This document shows positions 16,171 to 25,927 of a stretch of DNA of 64,000 bases, one piece after another. Below the pieces are notes generated by a model that did no database searches, was not told the origin of the DNA, and saw only the letters and a list, made by a program, of their open reading frames with translations. Source of the stretch: CAZLMG01 sp964560765 (GTDB taxonomy: Bacteria; Bdellovibrionota_B; Oligoflexia; Oligoflexales; CAZLMG01). The stretch is taken from contig CAZLMG010000002.1 of assembly GCA_964560765.1 (NCBI GenBank), positions 124,001 to 188,000 of the forward strand, read 5' to 3'. Numbering within the stretch: the stretch's first letter is position 1; each line of letters opens with the position of its first letter. The position numbers and the translations under genes are program-made.

Positions 16171-17646
16171 CTATATCACACCATCATCAGCGATGGCGCC
16201 GATGAGTTCCGCGCTCTGGAACTGACGGGGCACGATGTCCAACGGTTCCGTATCAGCGGGCGCCCGCTCTGCGCCCTCTACATTCAATTCTTGGAAACGG
16301 CGCGCCGTCACCAAAACACGCGACTCGAGTGAGCCGATCGTTTTGTTATAACTATTGACGGTGGAACGCAAGTGTCGTCCAACGTCGCTGACGTGGCTCG
16401 CAAAATCGCTCAAGCGCTTGTAGAGTTGGCGTCCTAAGGCGGCCACCTCTTCTGCGTTACGCGTCATGCTTTCTTGCCGCCAGCCATAGGCCACGGCCCG
16501 CAGTAAGGCGATGAGCGTTGTAGGTGTCGCAATGATCACCCGCTGCTCGACGCCCACTTCGATCAAAGACGGATCCTGCTCCAAAGCAGCCGCGAAAAAT
16601 GGCTCACCGGGGATAAACAAGACCACAAACTCAGGGGCTGGCTTGAATTGCTCCCAATAGGATTTTTGGCCTAGCGCTTGAATGTGTCGTTTGACGTTCA
16701 CCGCATAATGCCTCATTTTTTCTGCGCGCACTCGCTCGTCGGTTTCATCGATAGCTTCCAAATAGGCACTCAGCGGCGCCTTCGCATCGACCACCACATG
16801 CTTGTCACCGGGCAATCGAATCACCATATCCGGCCGCTTACCGCCATCTTCCGTGGATACGGTCGGCTGCTCATAGAAGTCACAGTGGTCTAACATCCCC
16901 GCCAATTCCACCACGCGCTTTAACTGGATCTCACCCCAGCGACCGCGAGTTGTGGGCGAGCGCAGAGCCTTTACCAAATTCGCTGTCTCCAGACGCAACG
17001 TATTCTGCGACTCCAGAAGCGACTGAACTTGGCTGACTAGTCCCTGATAGGCACCCGTGCGGGCGTTCTCAAGCGCGTTGATCTTTTCATCCACGCGAGT
17101 CAGCGACTCCCGAATGGGAGCCACCATTTCGGCGATAGATTGCTGCCGCCGCGCAAGATCATGGGAGGCACCCTCCTGGAGTCGCGCAAAGACATTGCGA
17201 GCCAGGTCCATAAACATTTGATTGTTACTTTCAAGGGCTTTGGCAGAGAGAGCTTTAAAGGCGTCGCCTAAGCGTGCTTCGACGTCGCGCAATTGCGCCA
17301 GTCGCTCTTCGAGGGACCGACGCTGCTCCTCATTTCGGGCTTCCAGCTCGGCCGTTCGCGACTGCGCCTGCGACAAAGACGATTGCAGAGCATCCAAACG
17401 CTGTTGCCGTTCGGTAAGTTGATTTTGAAGACCAACGATTTGCAGGTCCCGTGCACTCAGTCGCTCGCATAGGGTCGCTTGTTCCGCTGCAACTTGCGAG
17501 CGCAATTGTTCCAGCGCTTGGCCACGGCGTCCACGCGCATAAAGACTCGTGAGGACACCACCAGCCAAGAGGCCTGAGCCCAAAATCAAAAAGAAATACA
17601 AGTCCAAATGCATCCACCCTGGTTGCGTGAGTGATGCCAATGGCAT
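16171..17646 (-). CDS. rmuC: DNA recombination protein RmuC
   Basis: A 491-residue RmuC homologue: an N-terminal membrane segment (about 13-33), a long coiled coil (about 36-140), then the conserved RmuC domain with RGRWGEIQLKRVVELAGM, RPDMVIRLPGDKHVVVDAKAPLSAY and the C-terminal helical part. RmuC limits inversions at short repeats, and its core is restriction-nuclease-like (the D-AK motif appears as VVDAKAP). The start is uncertain: ATG 17646 or ATG 17613, the latter placing the membrane segment at the very N-terminus. Confidence 0.92.
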   Translation of the reverse strand: MPLASLTQPGWMHLDLYFFLILGSGLLAGGVLTSLYARGRRGQALEQLRSQVAAEQATLCERLSARDLQIVGLQNQLTERQQRLDALQSSLSQAQSRTAELEARNEEQRRSLEERLAQLRDVEARLGDAFKALSAKALESNNQMFMDLARNVFARLQEGASHDLARRQQSIAEMVAPIRESLTRVDEKINALENARTGAYQGLVSQVQSLLESQNTLRLETANLVKALRSPTTRGRWGEIQLKRVVELAGMLDHCDFYEQPTVSTEDGGKRPDMVIRLPGDKHVVVDAKAPLSAYLEAIDETDERVRAEKMRHYAVNVKRHIQALGQKSYWEQFKPAPEFVVLFIPGEPFFAAALEQDPSLIEVGVEQRVIIATPTTLIALLRAVAYGWRQESMTRNAEEVAALGRQLYKRLSDFASHVSDVGRHLRSTVNSYNKTIGSLESRVLVTARRFQELNVEGAERAPADTEPLDIVPRQFQSAELIGAIADDGVI

Positions 17647-17741
17647 AATGCAACGAGCTGAAAATGCAAATGAAATAAGAATTTATGCTGCATTATCGCG
17701 GACAGCCGATCCGGCCATCCGCAGGCACATGGAGTCGAACC

Positions 17742-19310
17742 TTAGGCTCGAGGCTGGTCAAAACGATAGTTGCGTTTAGCCGGCGAGCGAGGGCCACGAT
17801 CATCGCGATCCGCGTACCTCGGTCCGCGCTCTTCACGATCTGAATGACGCGGTCGCCGATCATCTCGATCACTGAAACGAGAGCCGCCACCACGAACGTC
17901 ACGCCGCGGAGGGCCGGAGAAACGCGTTGGTCGCTTGCCCCCAAACCGCGAAGGATCCCGATGGCGCATGATTTCGTCGATACTCAAACCAATTTTTTCT
18001 GGTCCATGTACGTCAACCAGTTGAGCACGTAACATGGTCAAAAGTTTGCCTGCAACCTCCTCCATATCCATGGACTTACACAGAGCCTCGAGCAAGGACT
18101 CTACCTCAGGGTCTATTTCCTGAGCCCGAATGGATTCGGCAAAAGCCTTATCGCCCATTTTGCGCAAATCAGCTCGCGTTGGCAGCTGAGAGGGTACAAA
18201 AGTAGCACGTGATTCCGATTGAAAACGTCGAAGGCGGCTCACCTCGCCAGGAGTTACCAGCGAAATCGCCTTGCCCTTTTCACCAGCGCGGCCCGTGCGG
18301 CCAATGCGATGCACATAAGACTCGACGCCTGTCGGCAGATGGAAATTGATGACGTGGGTGACGCCCGTTATATCCAGACCTCGCGCCGCCACATCGGTAG
18401 CGACTAAGATGGCTAAGTTGCCACTGCGAAATCCCTTGATAACATCTTGCCGCTCACGCTGACTCATATCACCGTGCAAGCTCCGCGCCCGCACGCCCTG
18501 ATCGACCAGCGCATGGCTCAACTCGTCCACTTCTCGCTTGGTGCGCACAAAGATGATGGTCTTTGCCGGACATTCACTCTCGATCAGGCGGATAATCGCA
18601 TCCGTCTTTTCGCGTTCATGCACGACGTAAAAGAACTGTTCAATGTCAATATTCGTCATCTGCCCAGTGGTCACATCGATGGCGGCAGGCGACTTTAAGA
18701 TATCGTTGGCTAGACGGCGAATCTGCGGCGGCATGGTCGCAGAAAACAACAACGTCTGCCGTTGTTCTGGCAGATACTTAAAGATCTCACGCACATCGTC
18801 GAGAAATCCCATATTCAACATCTCGTCGGCTTCGTCGAGCACGATCATCGTCGGATTGAATTTTTTGATGCGCTTGCCGGACAGCAGGTCCAACAATCGG
18901 CCAGGTGTGGCAACAATGATCTGCGCGCCGCGATTCAACAGCTCCATCTGTCGCTCGTAAGCTTGACCACCATAGATAGGGACCGCACGAACACCACAAA
19001 ATCGACCTAACTTATTCAATTCCTCGCTAACCTGAGCGGCCAGCTCGCGCGTCGGAGCTACGACCAGTGCTTCCACACCACCCGTCCGTTTTAGGCGCTG
19101 AATCAGCGGCAGCCCAAAGGCAGCCGTCTTGCCTGTGCCCGTGCCGGCCTGCGCAATAAGATCGCGCCCCTCGAGGACTACAGGAATCGCCGCATCTTGA
19201 ATCGGCGTCGCGGCGGTAAAGCCAGCTGCTTCAATTCCCTGAAGGATTGGGGCGGCTAGGTTGAATTTCTCAAAGCCAGAATCAACTGGACTTGCGTCGT
19301 GTTGCTGCAT
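17742..19310 (-). CDS. DEAD-box ATP-dependent RNA helicase
   Basis: A 522-residue DEAD-box helicase with all motifs: Q motif (GFTAATPIQ), motif I AGTGTGKT (55-62), Ia PTRELAAQ, II DEAD, III SAT, and VI HRIGRTGRAG. After the helicase core there is a C-terminal extension ending in an Arg/Asp/Gly-rich tail with imperfect repeats of the type DRDDRGPR, a probable RNA-binding disordered region. This architecture fits the DeaD/CshA/RhlE group, which remodels ribosomal and messenger RNA and often responds to cold. It has a leader of more than 100 bases with an inverted repeat. Confidence 0.94.
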   Translation of the reverse strand: MQQHDASPVDSGFEKFNLAAPILQGIEAAGFTAATPIQDAAIPVVLEGRDLIAQAGTGTGKTAAFGLPLIQRLKRTGGVEALVVAPTRELAAQVSEELNKLGRFCGVRAVPIYGGQAYERQMELLNRGAQIIVATPGRLLDLLSGKRIKKFNPTMIVLDEADEMLNMGFLDDVREIFKYLPEQRQTLLFSATMPPQIRRLANDILKSPAAIDVTTGQMTNIDIEQFFYVVHEREKTDAIIRLIESECPAKTIIFVRTKREVDELSHALVDQGVRARSLHGDMSQRERQDVIKGFRSGNLAILVATDVAARGLDITGVTHVINFHLPTGVESYVHRIGRTGRAGEKGKAISLVTPGEVSRLRRFQSESRATFVPSQLPTRADLRKMGDKAFAESIRAQEIDPEVESLLEALCKSMDMEEVAGKLLTMLRAQLVDVHGPEKIGLSIDEIMRHRDPSRFGGKRPTRFSGPPRRDVRGGGSRFSDRDDRRPRHSDREERGPRYADRDDRGPRSPAKRNYRFDQPRA

Positions 19311-19353
19311 GTTCTCCGGGACCTTTGCAAAGAGGGCTTACTGACGAGCCTGT

Positions 19354-19394
19354 CCCCGCGCGGATGATCCACGGGAGATGCCAAGCTCGCGGGG
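19354..19394 (-). promoter_or_regulatory. Inverted repeat in the helicase leader
   Basis: CCCCGCG (19354-19360) pairs with CGCGGGG (19388-19394) upstream of the DEAD-box gene, within the likely 5' UTR. On the minus strand it follows an AT-rich stretch containing TTGACT (complement of 19417-19422) and AATAATAATAA, which could be the promoter, although the spacing to the best -10 is short. Autoregulation through leader structure is known for helicase genes elsewhere; here it is inference. Confidence 0.4.
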
Positions 19395-19451
19395 AGTTAT
19401 TATTATTTGGCGATGAAGTCAATGTTAAACGGAAAGATTCTAATAATAATT

Positions 19452-21632
19452 TTAATCTCTAAATGCTTCAACGGTGATCTCCACGGCCTTAAATGCTGGT
19501 GTTTTTGCCAATGGATCCAGCAACCTAGGTACCAAGGTATTTGCCTCCGGATAGTACATCATGGCGTTACCTTGCCGAATATCAAACGGTCGTGCCAGAA
19601 TTGGCCCCATGCTACCTGTTGTGCTTCGCACCGTCACGCGATCATTCGTCACCAAACCCAAATGTTGCATGTCTCCGGGATTCAACAAGATCACATCCCG
19701 CCGCTCTTGCCCACGATACAAATCCTCTTCTTCGTAAACGACGGTATTGAATTGCCCTTCGGATCGGCAGGTCATCAGCCGGAGCGCATGGGCAGAGGGG
19801 GCAGCTGCCTGAGGCAAAGGATGAGCCACGAATCGCCCCCGACCCGATGCCGTCGAAAATTTTGGGCTGTGTATCACCCGACCCGGAATGGCAAACTCCC
19901 GCTTGGTTTGATCGATTTCGCGAAAACTCTCGAATCCTGGCACGACATCCGCAATCAGCCGGCGGATCTGTCGGTGGTCGGCGAACTCGCGCCAACGAAG
20001 CTGACCTTTATCCCCTAGAACTTCGGCGGCGACCCGCGCCACAATCTCGACCTCACTCTTCAAATCGGTAAGTCTGTTCTGCCCCCCATCGCTGATACGC
20101 ACGAAGCTGAACATAGATTCCTGGGTCGTGGCCTGCCGCTCCTCGTCGCGCGCCAAAACGGGAAGGATCATGGTTTCCTCTCCGGTTCCCCAGACATGCC
20201 CGGTGTTCAACGTCGTGCTGAGATATAAGACCGTGCGGATTTTTTGCAGAGCACTTTGTGCGTACATCGGATCTGGATTGGAGCCATAAAGGTTTCCGCC
20301 GAGGCACCAGGCAAAGTCCATTTCGCCGCGCTGCGCCGCGTCCATGCACGCCATCGTGTCATACCCTGCATGCGTCGGCATTTGCACACCGAGAGCTGTC
20401 AACCGCTCCCATAAGGCCTGTTTCAGCTCAGGCGTTACCCCCATGGTTCCCATGCCTTGGACATTGCTGTGACCTCGAATAGGCAGCAGCCCCGCCCCTG
20501 GTCGTCCCACCATGCCGCGGAGCAAGGCCATGTTGACGATGGTCTGCACATTCGCCACTCCGTGCACATGGTGCGTAATTCCCATGGTCCATGCAAAGAT
20601 GGCGCCTTGCGCCTGCTGGTACATTTGCGCAATCTGCTGCATCTCTGCCCGCGAGACGCCACTCATGGTTTCCAGGTCGTTCCAGTCGCACTCGGCAATC
20701 TGTCTCTGAAACTCTGCAAAACCCTCCGTATGCTTTTCAATAAAGGACAGGTCTGCCGCGCCCTTCATCAGCAAACAGCGGGCAACTCCAAAGAGCAGGG
20801 CCATATCGCCGCCAATGTGTGGCTGCACATAGAGGTCGGCAATCTTGCTGCCGAACAACATGCTGCGGGGGTCGGAGGGCACGCGAAAATTGACCAAACC
20901 CCGCTCGCGTACAGGATTGATGACGATCACCTTTCCACCCCGTCGGCGCAATTCCATGAGCTTGGTCATCAACCGAGGATGATTGGATGCCGGGTTAGCG
21001 CCGATGAGAAAGACTAAGTCACAGTGCTCCAAGTCATCCAGCTGCACCGTCGCAGTACCGGTGCCGATGGAATCCCCCAAGCCGACACCGCTGGCCTGGT
21101 GGCAGTAGAAGCTACAATTGTTCACGTGATTCGTGCCAAAAACTCGCGCCATAAGCTGCAGGAGAAAGCCAGCCTCGTTACTGGATCGACCACTAAAATA
21201 GAAAAACGTCCGTTGCGGAGCCGTGGCTTTCAGACGCGCTCCGATTCGACCAAGCGCTTCGTCCCAAGTCAAACGACGAAAATGCGTCGCCCCCTTCTCG
21301 AGCAGCAAGGGAAAGGCAATTCGCCCTAAATGCTCCAGCTCTCGAGGCGATAACTGCCGCAACTGCTGCACCGAGTATTTTTGGAAAAAAGCTTCGCTGA
21401 TCCCGTCCTGCATATCGGCCACCATGGCTTGCAGCGATTTCTTGCAAACCTCCGGCCAATGTCCTCGCTCGTTACGCATCCCCCCCTTCTGTCCACCCAT
21501 GCCCAAGGCGCAAGTCTTGCAGGCGTTACGACTCTGCATCGCTCGCCAAAGGGGCATAAACCCCACACGTCGCGCCATGCGCCACGTATAGCGAATCGCT
21601 TGCCAGCCGCCGCCAAATTCTGGTGTGCGCAT
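19452..21632 (-). CDS. FdhF/YdeP-family molybdopterin oxidoreductase
   Basis: A 726-residue bis-MGD-type oxidoreductase alpha subunit, close to the YdeP/FdhF-like group. Visible signatures: LTWDEALGRIGARL, FYFSGRSSNEAGFL, NNCSFYCHQASGVGLGDSIG (the Cys-His pair is the probable metal-ligand site), LIGANPASNHPR, GITHHVHGVANVQ and GHSNVQGMGTMG. The N-terminus has only a two-Cys pattern (C38-x2-C41), so a canonical four-Cys [4Fe-4S] site is doubtful. No in-frame TGA/selenocysteine is present. The substrate is unknown; E. coli YdeP is linked to acid resistance. ATG 21632 has GAGGAA upstream. It is divergent from an FAD oxidoreductase. Confidence 0.9.
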   Translation of the reverse strand: MRTPEFGGGWQAIRYTWRMARRVGFMPLWRAMQSRNACKTCALGMGGQKGGMRNERGHWPEVCKKSLQAMVADMQDGISEAFFQKYSVQQLRQLSPRELEHLGRIAFPLLLEKGATHFRRLTWDEALGRIGARLKATAPQRTFFYFSGRSSNEAGFLLQLMARVFGTNHVNNCSFYCHQASGVGLGDSIGTGTATVQLDDLEHCDLVFLIGANPASNHPRLMTKLMELRRRGGKVIVINPVRERGLVNFRVPSDPRSMLFGSKIADLYVQPHIGGDMALLFGVARCLLMKGAADLSFIEKHTEGFAEFQRQIAECDWNDLETMSGVSRAEMQQIAQMYQQAQGAIFAWTMGITHHVHGVANVQTIVNMALLRGMVGRPGAGLLPIRGHSNVQGMGTMGVTPELKQALWERLTALGVQMPTHAGYDTMACMDAAQRGEMDFAWCLGGNLYGSNPDPMYAQSALQKIRTVLYLSTTLNTGHVWGTGEETMILPVLARDEERQATTQESMFSFVRISDGGQNRLTDLKSEVEIVARVAAEVLGDKGQLRWREFADHRQIRRLIADVVPGFESFREIDQTKREFAIPGRVIHSPKFSTASGRGRFVAHPLPQAAAPSAHALRLMTCRSEGQFNTVVYEEEDLYRGQERRDVILLNPGDMQHLGLVTNDRVTVRSTTGSMGPILARPFDIRQGNAMMYYPEANTLVPRLLDPLAKTPAFKAVEITVEAFRD

Positions 21633-21760
21633 GTTGGATTCCTCAAGGGCTGATACGTTGCCGATACCGTTCAAAACTGATTAAATGTTGCCACAAGATA
21701 ACTAACATTGGGGCATGGCAGCAAGCACCACTACAAGTCGGTGTAAAAGGGGTCAAAGAG

Positions 21761-23194
21761 ATGGCGGACTACAACATCATCGCTGTGGGTGGAGGGTCGG
21801 CAGGACTCGTCACCGCCTACATTGCTGCGGCCGTCAAGGCCAAAGTGGCCTTAATCGAGCGAAATAAAATGGGTGGCGACTGCCTGAATTATGGCTGCGT
21901 GCCGTCCAAAGCTCTCATTCGCAGTTCTCGCTTTGTCGCTGACATGCGGCGAGCCGCCGAACTGGGGATCAAATCTGTAACTTTCGATTTCGATTTTGCC
22001 GATATTATGGACCGCGTCCATGAAGTGATCCGCAAGATCGAACCCCACGACAGTATCGAGCGCTACCAATCCTTGGGGGTCGACTGCATCACGGGTCAGG
22101 CGGAAATACTTGATGCCAACACCATCCGTGTCGGCGATCGCAAGCTGACTACCAAAAACATTGTCCTGGCTCTAGGCGCCTCACCGTTTGTTCCAGAAAT
22201 CCAAGGACTGGACCAGGTCAAGTATCGCACTTCGGAAAATTTGTGGGAAATGCGCACTCTGCCCATGCGCCTTGTCATCCTTGGCGGCGGGCCCATTGGT
22301 TGCGAAATGGTGCAGGCATTTGCTCGCTTTGGCAGCCAAGTCACGCAGGTAGAAATGGCCCCACGAATTTTGCCGCGAGAAGACGACGATGTCGCCGAGC
22401 TCATTGCCGACAAGTTTCGCCGCGAGGGTGTCAAACTGTTGACCCATGCAACAGCAACCAAAGTCGTGATTGAGGCTGGTGAAAAGATCTTGATTTGTAA
22501 GTCCAAGAATGGCGACGAAATCCGCGTGCCGTTCGACGAGATACTGGTCGCTGTAGGTCGCAAAGCCAACACCGCCAATCAAGGGCTCGAGCGACTCGGT
22601 GTGGCGCTGAACCCGAATGGCACGATTAAGGTTGATGACTACCTGCGCACGACGGTTCCCAATATTTATGCTTGTGGCGACGTCGCTGGTCCCTATCAGT
22701 TTACCCATGTCGCCGCCCATCAAGCCTGGTTCTGCGCCGTGAATGCCTTATTTTCCCCGTTCAAGACCTTTAAGGTCGACTACTCTGTGATCTCTTGGTG
22801 CACCTTCACCGACCCCGAGGTGGCCCAGGTTGGACTGAATGAGCAAATGGCCAAAGCCCGGGGCATACCGTACGAAGTGACGAAATACGGAATTGACGAT
22901 TTGGATCGCGCCATCGCCGAGTCCGAGGATCATGGCTTTGTGAAGGTTCTCACCAAGCCAGGCACCGACAAGATTATTGGCTGTACAATCGTCTCGCACT
23001 TGGCCGGCGAGCTCATTGCCGAGTACGTGGCCGCCATGAAACATGGCTTCGGGCTCAACAAGATTCTGGGCACGATTCACGCGTACCCGACTTTTGTTGA
23101 GGCCAACAAATATGCAGCGGGAGTTTGGAAGAAAGCGCATGCGCCACAGGGTCTGCTGAAATGGGTGGAGCGTTTCCACTCCTGGCGACGTTAG
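21761..23194 (+). CDS. Mercuric-reductase-like pyridine nucleotide-disulfide oxidoreductase
   Basis: A 477-residue FAD/NAD(P)-dependent class I flavoprotein. The FAD site GGGSAG is at the N-terminus, the redox-active disulfide is GGDCLNYGCVPSK (Cys41, Cys46), the NAD(P) site VILGGGPIGCEM is near residue 175, and YACGDVAG is near 303. The C-terminal catalytic region reads HAYPTFVE, with Tyr where lipoamide dehydrogenases have His (HAHPT). There is no extra N-terminal HMA domain or C-terminal vicinal Cys pair, so true mercuric reduction is unlikely. ATG 21761 is chosen; the upstream open frame to 21623 would overlap the divergent gene's start. Confidence 0.9.
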   Translation: MADYNIIAVGGGSAGLVTAYIAAAVKAKVALIERNKMGGDCLNYGCVPSKALIRSSRFVADMRRAAELGIKSVTFDFDFADIMDRVHEVIRKIEPHDSIERYQSLGVDCITGQAEILDANTIRVGDRKLTTKNIVLALGASPFVPEIQGLDQVKYRTSENLWEMRTLPMRLVILGGGPIGCEMVQAFARFGSQVTQVEMAPRILPREDDDVAELIADKFRREGVKLLTHATATKVVIEAGEKILICKSKNGDEIRVPFDEILVAVGRKANTANQGLERLGVALNPNGTIKVDDYLRTTVPNIYACGDVAGPYQFTHVAAHQAWFCAVNALFSPFKTFKVDYSVISWCTFTDPEVAQVGLNEQMAKARGIPYEVTKYGIDDLDRAIAESEDHGFVKVLTKPGTDKIIGCTIVSHLAGELIAEYVAAMKHGFGLNKILGTIHAYPTFVEANKYAAGVWKKAHAPQGLLKWVERFHSWRR

Positions 23195-23215
23195 CCCGCG
23201 GAACTACCCCAAAGT

Positions 23216-24091
23216 TTACGAGTGCGCAGGAATCGCTGGCTGCCAACTGCAGAGAATGGGAAAGCGCTGGGCATCTCGTGCCAAACCAGCCAGGTATTCG
23301 TGCTCGGTCTTTGAACCGAGTCGGACATCGCGAGCCATCGAGTTTTCATTCTCGGCTGTATCTTGGATGAGCTGCCATAGCTTCTGCATGTGCTGATCTT
23401 TCGTGCCCCGCCACAGACCATAGATGTCCTGCGCCAACTCCCACGCCTCATGAAAGGCACCTTCGACCTCCGCACGATGCGAAACTAGATCACCGTTGCG
23501 TGGTAGACGATATTTAGCGCACAAGGTGTTGATGACGACATTGCTAAGCCACTTGGATTGTAGTACTGGCTGCATGTCCTCACACCACACAAACCGACTC
23601 GAGATTTGCAGCAACTGCCTCTCCAAAGGACTTGCAGCACTCACCGCAACCCCGCCCCAGGTTAATTCACCTTGAGCACCGGAAAGGCGAAATCCCCCCA
23701 TGTCCGTACGCACACCGAACGTCACCACACCTCTTCGCCAGGCGATACCCGCAAATTCTGCTGCGAATCGCTCCATCACCGGCTGCACGTTACCATTGCA
23801 GGCAATAATCACGACACGAGCCTGTCCCATGCGCGGCAACCAGTTTCGACAGGCTTCTTCAACTTGAAACGACTTGGTCGCAAAAATGATCAGTCCAATC
23901 TCCGACCATGTTGGTACCGCCGCAGATAATATTGGTAGCTCGCGTCCTTCTGCATCCAGCAAACGTCGCCAAGTCGCCATCATGCCATTGCGATCGATAA
24001 GCGCCGTGGAAATCCCACCCGCACCGATCAGATGCGCAATAGCAGTCCCAACCGCTCCCCCACCTACCACTGCAACCGCACCCGCCTGCAA
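23216..24091 (-). CDS. Ketopantoate reductase-like (PanE/ApbA) protein
   Basis: A 291-residue protein with a Rossmann start (VVGGGAVGTAIA), the FATKSFQ segment containing the lysine equivalent to the family's VKxxQ motif, and a helical C-domain with KWLSNVVINTLCAKY, matching the catalytic Lys/Asn region of 2-dehydropantoate 2-reductases. The family reduces ketopantoate to pantoate with NADPH for coenzyme A synthesis, but many paralogues act on other 2-keto acids. The start is TTG at 24091 with GAGGGG upstream. It is convergent with the flavoprotein gene and divergent from the TPR gene. Confidence 0.82.
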   Translation of the reverse strand: MQAGAVAVVGGGAVGTAIAHLIGAGGISTALIDRNGMMATWRRLLDAEGRELPILSAAVPTWSEIGLIIFATKSFQVEEACRNWLPRMGQARVVIIACNGNVQPVMERFAAEFAGIAWRRGVVTFGVRTDMGGFRLSGAQGELTWGGVAVSAASPLERQLLQISSRFVWCEDMQPVLQSKWLSNVVINTLCAKYRLPRNGDLVSHRAEVEGAFHEAWELAQDIYGLWRGTKDQHMQKLWQLIQDTAENENSMARDVRLGSKTEHEYLAGLARDAQRFPILCSWQPAIPAHS

Positions 24092-24230
24092 AACTTAGCC
24101 CCTCAACATTCTTGGATAAAATTCGCCCTACAGCACCCCTACCAAACAGCTTCTAAAGCCGCAAGGCTATCCGGTCGAAGGGGCAATACGGGGCCAACCG
24201 GGTTAGGCGCTCCAGAATAGAGGACTTATC

Positions 24231-25472
24231 ATGACCGACGCAAATTCCAGATTCCATGAAATATTAGTCGTCGCCGATGACCAGATCAGTATCTGGCCAT
24301 TCTTGCGTGGAGTTCTTGGCAAGATAAATGTGCCATTTCTACGCTTGCCATCCAACGCCTCCATCCGCAAGAGCTGGCATCGATTTCAGCATGCTCCTCG
24401 CATCATCGTGCAATGGGAGGGCTCTGGGCGTCGTGGTGGAGCCATCATCGAAGAAATCTTGGACGTCTGCCCACACTATTACGTCGCGGAGCAAATCATC
24501 GTTATCACCACCGACCCAACGCATGAAGACGTCGTGTATCTCAGCGAACTGGGCGTGTCACGAATCATCCGTTTTCGTAACCGTGATAAGGAAATCCTAG
24601 TTGCCGGCGAAGAATTGCGCCAGCATGTTGCGGGCGACGGACAAAAAAACAAGAGCGAGCGCCTGTGGCGCGAGTTACTGCGGGTAATAGACCTTGCACC
24701 CACAAATGCAACCCTCGAGCGCTTTCAGAAAATAGAGCAGCGCCTATATCAGCTACAGGAGCTCGAGGGCCCAGCTAGCGCTCGGTTCTATTACGCATTG
24801 GCTGGAATTCGCCAGAAAATGGGCCAGAAGGCCGAGGCTGAATCGTTCTACCGAAAGGCACTCGATCTCAACTCCAACTACTTCCGCGCTTACAATAAGC
24901 TGGTCGAGCTGCTCAAGGATGATAATCGCTTGGGCGAGGCTTTGGCGATCATGAAGAAGTTACATGCGTGGAATAAGGAAAACATCAGCCGCATGTGCGA
25001 TATGGGAGATATTTACGCTCGCAACGGCGAAGATGAGAAGGCTAAGCACCAATTTCACTCGGCACTTGAGCGGGACGAGTACTGCAGCCGAGCCCTAAAC
25101 GGCATGGCTTCCATTCAGTTCCGCGCTGGAAATTTGGATGAAGCTCGAAAGTACCTGGCGCATTCGAACCTGGCCTACCAGTTGGCTCGCGAGCTCAATT
25201 TGCATGGCATCGAATTGGTCCGAGAAAAGAAGTACGCCGAAGCCCTGGATCACTATACGCGGGCGCAGTATGTCATTCCCCAGCAAGATAAAGGGCCCAT
25301 GCTGTTTTACAACATGGGCCTCTGCTATTCTCGTTGGAACAAAATCGAGATGGCAAAAGAATTCTTAAAGCTTGCATTGATCAAAGAGCCCACCTATAGC
25401 AAAGCGCGAAAGCTCTTGGATCAACTCTCAGAGGCAAGCGCGAAGGGAATCGACCTCGGCGCATCAGCCTAA
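24231..25472 (+). CDS. Pseudo-receiver plus TPR-repeat protein
   Basis: A 413-residue protein with an N-terminal CheY-like fold (about 10-130; ILVVADD at the start, IIVITTD at strand 4) followed by at least five TPR units (about 150-400; for example AEAESFYRKALDLNSNYFRAYNKL). The position of the phospho-accepting Asp is not Asp (IIVQWEGSG, apparently Gln), and the conserved strand-5 Lys is not evident, so it should not be phosphorylated normally. It resembles the protein at 62433-63629 in layout. A scaffolding or signalling adaptor role is inferred. AGAGGA precedes the ATG. Confidence 0.85.
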   Translation: MTDANSRFHEILVVADDQISIWPFLRGVLGKINVPFLRLPSNASIRKSWHRFQHAPRIIVQWEGSGRRGGAIIEEILDVCPHYYVAEQIIVITTDPTHEDVVYLSELGVSRIIRFRNRDKEILVAGEELRQHVAGDGQKNKSERLWRELLRVIDLAPTNATLERFQKIEQRLYQLQELEGPASARFYYALAGIRQKMGQKAEAESFYRKALDLNSNYFRAYNKLVELLKDDNRLGEALAIMKKLHAWNKENISRMCDMGDIYARNGEDEKAKHQFHSALERDEYCSRALNGMASIQFRAGNLDEARKYLAHSNLAYQLARELNLHGIELVREKKYAEALDHYTRAQYVIPQQDKGPMLFYNMGLCYSRWNKIEMAKEFLKLALIKEPTYSKARKLLDQLSEASAKGIDLGASA

Positions 25473-25511
25473 TTCAGCGTCATGTCCTGCTGGGCCCAAA
25501 AATTCTGCGCT

Positions 25512-25886
25512 CTAGTCTAGACCAGCACCATCAGTACTATACACACGTGGCAAATTCTGAGTCTTGCGAATCAGATGCGACTGCTGGTTGCGTAGATACT
25601 GAACGATGCTATGATTTTCGGGTTCTACCTTCAGGCTATCGATGGATGATTGCATCATCTCGATCTTTTTCACATCATCATCCTGTGAATAGATCTGGTC
25701 CAGAATTTGATTAAACTTCAACTTCTCCGGTTCGCTTAACCCTGTCGTATTCATGTAGCGGTGATATTTATTAATCGCCATAGGATCCGTATCGATCACA
25801 ACGGTCCCATCTTCTTTGCGATCCACCACGACACCTGGATTCGTATAGATTCCCGACTTCGCAACCATATCGCCAATCTTTGCCAT
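25512..25886 (-). CDS. Unrecognised 124-residue protein, paralogue A
   Basis: A small soluble protein that I cannot assign. An N-terminal beta-rich part (IGDMVAKSGIYTNPGVVVDRKEDGTVVID) resembles a short barrel, followed by a helical part with GLSEPEKLKFNQILDQIY and IDSLKVEPENHSIVQYLRNQQSHL, and a C-terminal PRVYS. The next gene upstream encodes a clear paralogue of identical length, so the two arose by tandem duplication. The start has a strong GAGGAGG. There is no signal peptide or membrane segment. The pair is transcribed together, 41 bp apart. Confidence 0.82.
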   Translation of the reverse strand: MAKIGDMVAKSGIYTNPGVVVDRKEDGTVVIDTDPMAINKYHRYMNTTGLSEPEKLKFNQILDQIYSQDDDVKKIEMMQSSIDSLKVEPENHSIVQYLRNQQSHLIRKTQNLPRVYSTDGAGLD

Positions 25887-25927
25887 CTGACACCTCCTCT
25901 TGAACCTTGAAAGTAGGACGCACGAAG

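Noticed and set aside
19452..21632. Selenocysteine formate dehydrogenase.
   Set aside because: No in-frame TGA; the ligand site reads Cys-His in YCHQ, and no FDH accessory genes are nearby.
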